Shown: piece by piece, positions 4,951-7,473 of the stretch
Layout: every line of letters begins with the position of its first letter
Numbering within the stretch: the first letter of the stretch is position 1
Assembly: GCA_002380945.1 (NCBI GenBank)
Contig: DFWO01000162.1
Span: 1-7,473, forward strand
Source of the DNA: Methylococcaceae bacterium UBA4132
GTDB lineage: Bacteria; Pseudomonadota; Gammaproteobacteria; Methylococcales; Methylomonadaceae
Length of the DNA: 7,473 bases
Direction of reading: 5' to 3'
Program-made: the position numbers and the translations under genes
The notes under the pieces: generated by a model
Seen by the model: the letters and a program-made list of their open reading frames with translations, nothing else
Databases searched by the model: none
What the model was told of the DNA's origin: nothing

Positions 4951-6065
4951 CACACACCCCCAAAGATTCTAGCGTTCATAGATTCAATTACACTGCTAAC
5001 GTGTCCATCGGATAAATGCGCATAGCGTTTCACCATTTGCAGGGTTTTGTGTCCTAGAATTTCGGCTATTTCAGCAAGGCTTGCCCCGTTCATAGCTAAA
5101 TATGACGCGGTGGTGTGGCGTATGTCATGCCAGCGAAAGTTATCTATTTCAGCGTGATTTAAAGCCACTAGCCACGATGCTTTAAGATCAATAGGCTTTA
5201 ACGGGTCTTTGTAGCTGGGAAACACTAACGCGCTATCTAATCGTCTAACCTTGCCTAGTTTTTGCAGTTCTGCTAAGGCTAAGCCAATCAAAGGAACGCG
5301 CCGTTTAGAACCGTTTTTAGTTTGGTGTAGGATGATGCAATTTCTATCCAAGTGAACCACGCCCCACGCGGTATCAATCGGTGGGGTTGCGGGTTCTTTC
5401 CAATACAGGTTCATGGTTTCGCCTTGCCTCATACCAGTTGATAGGGCTAGAACAAAAGCAGGATAAAGAAGCGGGTTATTTGAAACCTTACAGGCTTTAA
5501 TCAGGCGTTCACGTTCAAATTCATCTAAATAACGAACCCTGCCCGCTGGTAATTCTGGCAATTCAACGCGCCCGTCTCTTAACGGCGATTGTTCAATCCA
5601 TAGCCAATCAATCACGCAAGCCTTTAGAACACTTTTCATGATTAAAAAATACTTTTTGATTGAATCGGCTGCAAACGGCTTGCCGCTGTTGTTGGTTTTC
5701 TTGGCTAACTTATCCCGACATTCGGCAAAGGTGGCGGTGGTTAGATCAGACATTAAGCAATAACCGATTTCATTTTTCCACCACGACAAAATAGGTCTTC
5801 TATTGCGCTGTTCTTTGGCAGTGTAGCGAGTAGGTAAAATGTCCGTGCTATACTTGTCTATAGCATCGGCTACGGTGTGCTTTTTACTTTCGCTGGTTTT
5901 GAAATGTCGATTTTCACGGATTGCGCTTTCTGTTGATGCTATCCATTTTTTAGCATCGGTTTTGCGTTTAAAGGTGGCGCGTTGTGTCGGATAGCCTTTT
6001 AGGCGAATCTCTACCCTATAGCGCGGTGTGCCGTCTTTAGCGGTTAATTCTGTGATGGTTGCCAT
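4950..6065 (-). CDS. int: Tyrosine recombinase (site-specific integrase), 371 aa
   Basis: This enzyme integrates and excises the element at the adjacent tRNA-Arg(CCT) site. Residues 1-50 form the arm-DNA-binding domain (YRVEIRLKGYPTQRATFKRKTDAKKWI), about 60-165 the SAM-like core-binding domain, and 175-365 the catalytic domain. The full catalytic set is visible: Arg213 in STGMRQGE, Lys250 in HQTKNGSKRR, His313 and Arg316 in HDIRHT, His339 in LGHK and the nucleophile Tyr348 in KRYAHLS. Length and residues are normal, so it should be active. ATG at 6065 follows GGGGCAATT, a modest Shine-Dalgarno. The gene ends in a TGATG overlap with the 358-residue gene. It reads away from the att core, behind an extended -10 promoter near 6195 and a folded leader of about 120 bases. 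Specificity for tRNA-Arg is inferred from position. Confidence 0.95.
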   Translation of the reverse strand: MATITELTAKDGTPRYRVEIRLKGYPTQRATFKRKTDAKKWIASTESAIRENRHFKTSESKKHTVADAIDKYSTDILPTRYTAKEQRNRRPILSWWKNEIGYCLMSDLTTATFAECRDKLAKKTNNSGKPFAADSIKKYFLIMKSVLKACVIDWLWIEQSPLRDGRVELPELPAGRVRYLDEFERERLIKACKVSNNPLLYPAFVLALSTGMRQGETMNLYWKEPATPPIDTAWGVVHLDRNCIILHQTKNGSKRRVPLIGLALAELQKLGKVRRLDSALVFPSYKDPLKPIDLKASWLVALNHAEIDNFRWHDIRHTTASYLAMNGASLAEIAEILGHKTLQMVKRYAHLSDGHVSSVIESMNARIFGGV

Positions 6066-6087
6066 AATTGCCCCGTTGGGTGCAATC

Positions 6088-6199
6088 GGCTATGATGTTG
6101 CCTAGCCATTGCTTAACCCGCTTGTTAAGTTATTGGTAGGGCTTGTCGGTGTTGGTAGCACTCTCAAGCCCGCGTTGTTTCTAGGCTTTTAGTATAACA
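6088..6199 (-). promoter_or_regulatory. Integrase promoter and structured 5' leader
   Basis: On the minus strand TGTTATACT (6199-6191) is an extended -10 (TGnTATACT); no clear -35 is present, as such promoters allow. The leader down to 6066 can form three hairpins: GGGCTTG/CAAGCCC (6139-6145 with 6165-6171), CTTAAC/GTTAAG (6112-6117 with 6124-6129) and GGCTA/TAGCC at about 6088-6107. The promoter abuts the tandem 11-bp repeats that begin at 6199, so integrase or Xis binding there could repress it. Transcription start is inferred near 6184. Confidence 0.45.
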
Positions 6200-6240
6200 A
6201 AATAGCGCAAAAATAGCGCACTAGCTCACAAAAAAGTGCA
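6199..6240. repeat. Tandem 11-bp repeats, candidate integrase arm-type or Xis sites
   Basis: AAAATAGCGCA occurs twice in perfect tandem (6199-6209, 6210-6220) and a degenerate copy AAAAAAGTGCA follows at 6230-6240. One helical turn per unit is the usual spacing of arm-type recombinase or excisionase sites. They lie between the integrase gene and the tRNA-derived core and overlap the upstream part of the integrase promoter. Confidence 0.55.
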
Positions 6241-6275
6241 ATAAATGACAACAAACAGCAATAAGTGATAACATA

Positions 6276-6288
6276 TAAGTTATTGATT
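6276..6288 (-). promoter_or_regulatory. IHF-site consensus match, left of core
   Basis: On the minus strand AATCAATAACTTA fits WATCAANNNNTTR at every position. It lies about 50 bases left of the tRNA-derived core, between the tandem 11-bp repeats and the core. IHF bending at such a site is standard in attachment sites of this recombinase class. The region is AT-rich, so a single match would be weak; its mirror on the other side strengthens it. Confidence 0.5.
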
Positions 6289-6336
6289 ATTATACTTTTG
6301 TTTGTTGTGGGTTGTTGCCACTTATAGGCTTTTTCG

Positions 6337-6380
6337 CCCTCCTAAGGGGCAGGTTGTAGGTTCGATTCCTATCGGGGGCA
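6337..6380 (+). other. 3' half of tRNA-Arg(CCT): attachment-site core
   Basis: The sequence holds an anticodon loop CTCCTAA (6339-6345, anticodon CCT), the 3' anticodon stem GGGGC (6346-6350), the variable region, a T arm GTAGG-TTCGATT-CCTAT, the 3' acceptor strand CGGGGGC and discriminator A (6380), with no encoded CCA. The 5' half is missing: the bases before 6337 do not form a D arm or acceptor strand, and the 5' anticodon stem breaks down after two pairs. Tyrosine recombinases often use the 3' half of tRNA genes as crossover site, and the integrase gene lies 270 bases away. The complete tRNA gene should lie at the other junction, outside this window. It is not a functional tRNA as it stands. 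Confidence 0.85.
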
Positions 6381-6387
6381 CTATTTA

Positions 6388-6400
6388 AATCAATTGGTTA
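6388..6400 (+). promoter_or_regulatory. IHF-site consensus match, right of core
   Basis: AATCAATTGGTTA fits WATCAANNNNTTR at all positions, starting 7 bases after the tRNA-derived core and in opposite orientation to the match at 6276-6288. The pair brackets the core, as in attachment sites where IHF bends both arms back to the recombinase. Confidence 0.5.
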
Positions 6401-6428
6401 TAAATTTTTAGCATTAAATATTTTTGTC

Positions 6429-6448
6429 TTTGCTACAATTTTGCTACA
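6429..6448 (+). repeat. TTTGCTACA direct repeats, candidate arm-type sites
   Basis: TTTGCTACA occurs at 6429-6437 and 6440-6448, 11 bases apart, one helical turn. Read on the minus strand the unit is TGTAGCAAA, which partly resembles the left-hand unit ATAGCGCAAAA (shared TAGC and A-run). Similar paired repeats near island att sites commonly bind integrase or excisionase. They could belong to this element's right arm or to a neighbouring element. Confidence 0.4.
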
Positions 6449-6485
6449 TTTCAAAATAAAACACGGCAAAAACCCACAACAAACA

Positions 6486-6809
6486 GCGCAATGATTACCC
6501 CCTGTTTTAGCCTATTTTAGGTCTCGCGCTTACCGTTGGAATAGCTGGAATAAATCAGGTGTACAATGGTAAATAACTTTTTTCGTGGCGTAGTGAGTGT
6601 TTAAATTGGCTTTAAATATAATAATCGAACTATTACTTGATTTACTGGAATTACTCCGCCACTTAATTAATTGGTAATCCCATTCTAATTACCCAAGTTG
6701 AATTTTAGGTAGTGGCTAAGTTTAGTATTAAATGAAGCTATAGCTAAATGTGTTAAAAAAGGAAAATAACTAGCTAACTAGGTCTAAAATCAAATTTAAA
6801 GGATAAAGT
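6486..6809. other. AT-rich stretch without a gene, upstream of the YwqK-like gene
   Basis: No ORF above a dozen codons with a ribosome binding site is visible on either strand. One imperfect dyad spans 6658-6716 (outer GCCACT/AGTGGC, inner TTGGTAAT/ATTACCCAA). A weak promoter for the next gene may be TTGAAT (6698-6703), 17 bases, TTTAGT (6721-6726). AAAGGA at 6798-6803 region is the next gene's Shine-Dalgarno. Confidence 0.4.
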
Positions 6810-7343
6810 ATGGAATTTCTGTTTACCAATAAATCTATAAATCCAATCAAAGTTTCAAAGTTAAATGCAAATAGCGTTGATGATGCATTAATTATACTTA
6901 ATGAGAAAGGAATATTGGATTTTGATTTGTATTTGAATATTAAGGATAAAGATATTCCTAATATAGCTAGTTTCGAACAAACTGGAGAGGCTATTACTTT
7001 GCAATCTTTACCGCAAGATAAAATAAATTCAAAAAAAGAATCTCAAACTATGAGTACGCTATTCAGCAATATAACTTTTCAAGAAAAACCTATAAAAAAG
7101 ATAATGAAAAAGATAATATTGATATTGATAATATTAATATTGCTTGCATTATTTAAAGGTTTCATCATTATCAATGAATGGGCGGAAAATGGATTACTTA
7201 TAAAACAAGATGCAGAGGGAAATACAATTGAAACAAATATGAAAGACGGAAAGCCAGATGGATTAACGATAATCTGGGATAAAAATGGGAAAAAAATATC
7301 TGAAATTAACTATAAAGATGGGGTAGTCCAAGACACTGAGTGA
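6810..7343 (+). CDS. Membrane-anchored protein with C-terminal YwqK/MORN-like domain, 177 aa
   Basis: Residues 1-65 form a small N-terminal region (FLFTNKSINPIKVSKLNANSV...) that I do not recognise. A lysine-rich stretch leads into one strong membrane segment at about 101-117 (IILILIILILLALF), so with positive residues before it the C-terminus should face the periplasm. Residues 120-175 carry a MORN_2/YwqK-type pattern, ENGLLIKQDAEGN and then DGKPDGLTIIWDKNGKKISEINYKDG, the repeated G-x-x-x-G-x-x-x-x-aromatic-x-x-x-G-K signature seen in many bacterial surface-associated proteins often called YwqK-family antitoxins, a label with little functional meaning. ATG at 6810 has AAAGGA about 7 bases upstream. 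It is the only clear plus-strand gene, very AT-rich, and lies beyond the att core, so it may be flanking chromosome, a neighbouring island or cargo. Confidence 0.75.
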   Translation: MEFLFTNKSINPIKVSKLNANSVDDALIILNEKGILDFDLYLNIKDKDIPNIASFEQTGEAITLQSLPQDKINSKKESQTMSTLFSNITFQEKPIKKIMKKIILILIILILLALFKGFIIINEWAENGLLIKQDAEGNTIETNMKDGKPDGLTIIWDKNGKKISEINYKDGVVQDTE

Positions 7344-7473
7344 TTTGATATTATAAGAAATTTGGTATTGTTAATTAAAAATAGCGTTCAAATTACCATT
7401 GCGCTGAAGCATCAAAAGGCAAACGGAATAAAGCAACATCGTCATGGACTTGGAATAACATTTGGATTTACGT
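7344..7473. other. Window-end stretch with no firm gene
   Basis: No terminator with a convincing hairpin follows the YwqK-like gene. On the minus strand 7461-7393 encodes a 22-residue peptide (MLFQVHDDVALFRLPFDASAQ then W) that reads like genuine protein sequence, but an in-frame stop lies three codons upstream and no Shine-Dalgarno precedes the ATG. It may be a decayed gene end; the evidence is thin. Confidence 0.25.

Larger units (their letters stand above)
6299..6485. repeat. 21-bp inverted repeats flanking the attachment core
   Basis: The reverse complement of 6299-6319 matches 6465-6485 at 20 of 21 bases (shared segment ACCCACAACAAACA). A shorter direct copy, ACAACAAACAGC, occurs at 6248-6259 and again at 6476-6487. 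The arms lie 17 bases left and 84 bases right of the tRNA fragment. Matching sites on both sides of the core are what arm-type sites of an intact attP look like. Confidence 0.65.

Noticed and set aside
6337..6380. Functional tRNA gene
   Set aside because: Only the 3' half is present; no D arm or 5' acceptor strand can be found upstream.
7393..7461. 22-codon minus-strand ORF at the right edge as a real gene
   Set aside because: An in-frame stop lies three codons upstream and there is no ribosome binding site; kept only as a note on the window-end stretch.

Overview
The window looks like part of a small integrative element, of the phage-satellite or mobilisable-island type, from a gammaproteobacterium-like host of moderate to low GC. 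I cannot name the species. Evidence for mobility is a tyrosine recombinase beside the 3' half of a tRNA-Arg(CCT) gene, an excisionase-like DNA-binding protein, and a replication module. No capsid, tail, terminase, lysis or conjugation gene is present in the window.

Layout. Every convincing gene from 1 to 6065 is on the minus strand, so the module reads right to left. First come the integrase (4950-6065) and an unrecognised 358-residue protein coupled to it through a TGATG junction (3874-4950). A regulatory gap with three repeated CCCCTATATTT boxes follows. Next is an excisionase/AlpA-like protein (3463-3666) behind a leader that can fold over its own ribosome binding site, then a 124-residue unknown (3092-3466). 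A bidirectional-looking terminator (3054-3093) and a compact promoter/dyad region (2995-3042) separate these from the replication operon. That operon encodes an HTH protein (2705-2968), a DnaG-type CHC2 zinc-finger protein (2409-2708) and a Toprim plus DUF3987 primase/helicase-like protein (262-2412), joined by ATGA overlaps. Downstream lie a perfect inverted array of 9-bp iterons (179-247), a 14-codon mini-ORF, and the first 11 codons of what looks like a single-stranded DNA-binding protein running off the left edge.

The right part (6066-6809) has no protein gene but is rich in sites. It holds an extended -10 promoter and structured leader for the integrase, tandem 11-bp repeats, two exact matches to the IHF consensus flanking the tRNA fragment, and a 20/21 inverted repeat on either side of it. 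Sites on both sides of the core are what an intact attP looks like, not a simple attR. The window may therefore come from an episomal form, a tandem integration, or a junction with a related neighbouring element. Beyond it is an AT-rich gene (6810-7343) for a single-pass membrane protein with a C-terminal YwqK/MORN-like domain; whether it is cargo or chromosomal flank is unresolved.

Inferred working scheme. The integrase and the Xis-like protein control integration and excision at tRNA-Arg. The HTH, zinc-finger and Toprim-DUF3987 proteins, with the SSB-like protein, replicate the excised element, probably from the iteron array next to the primase gene. Candidate control points are the boxes and folded leader before the excisionase-like gene, and a possible ~64-nt plus-strand RNA at 3030-3093.
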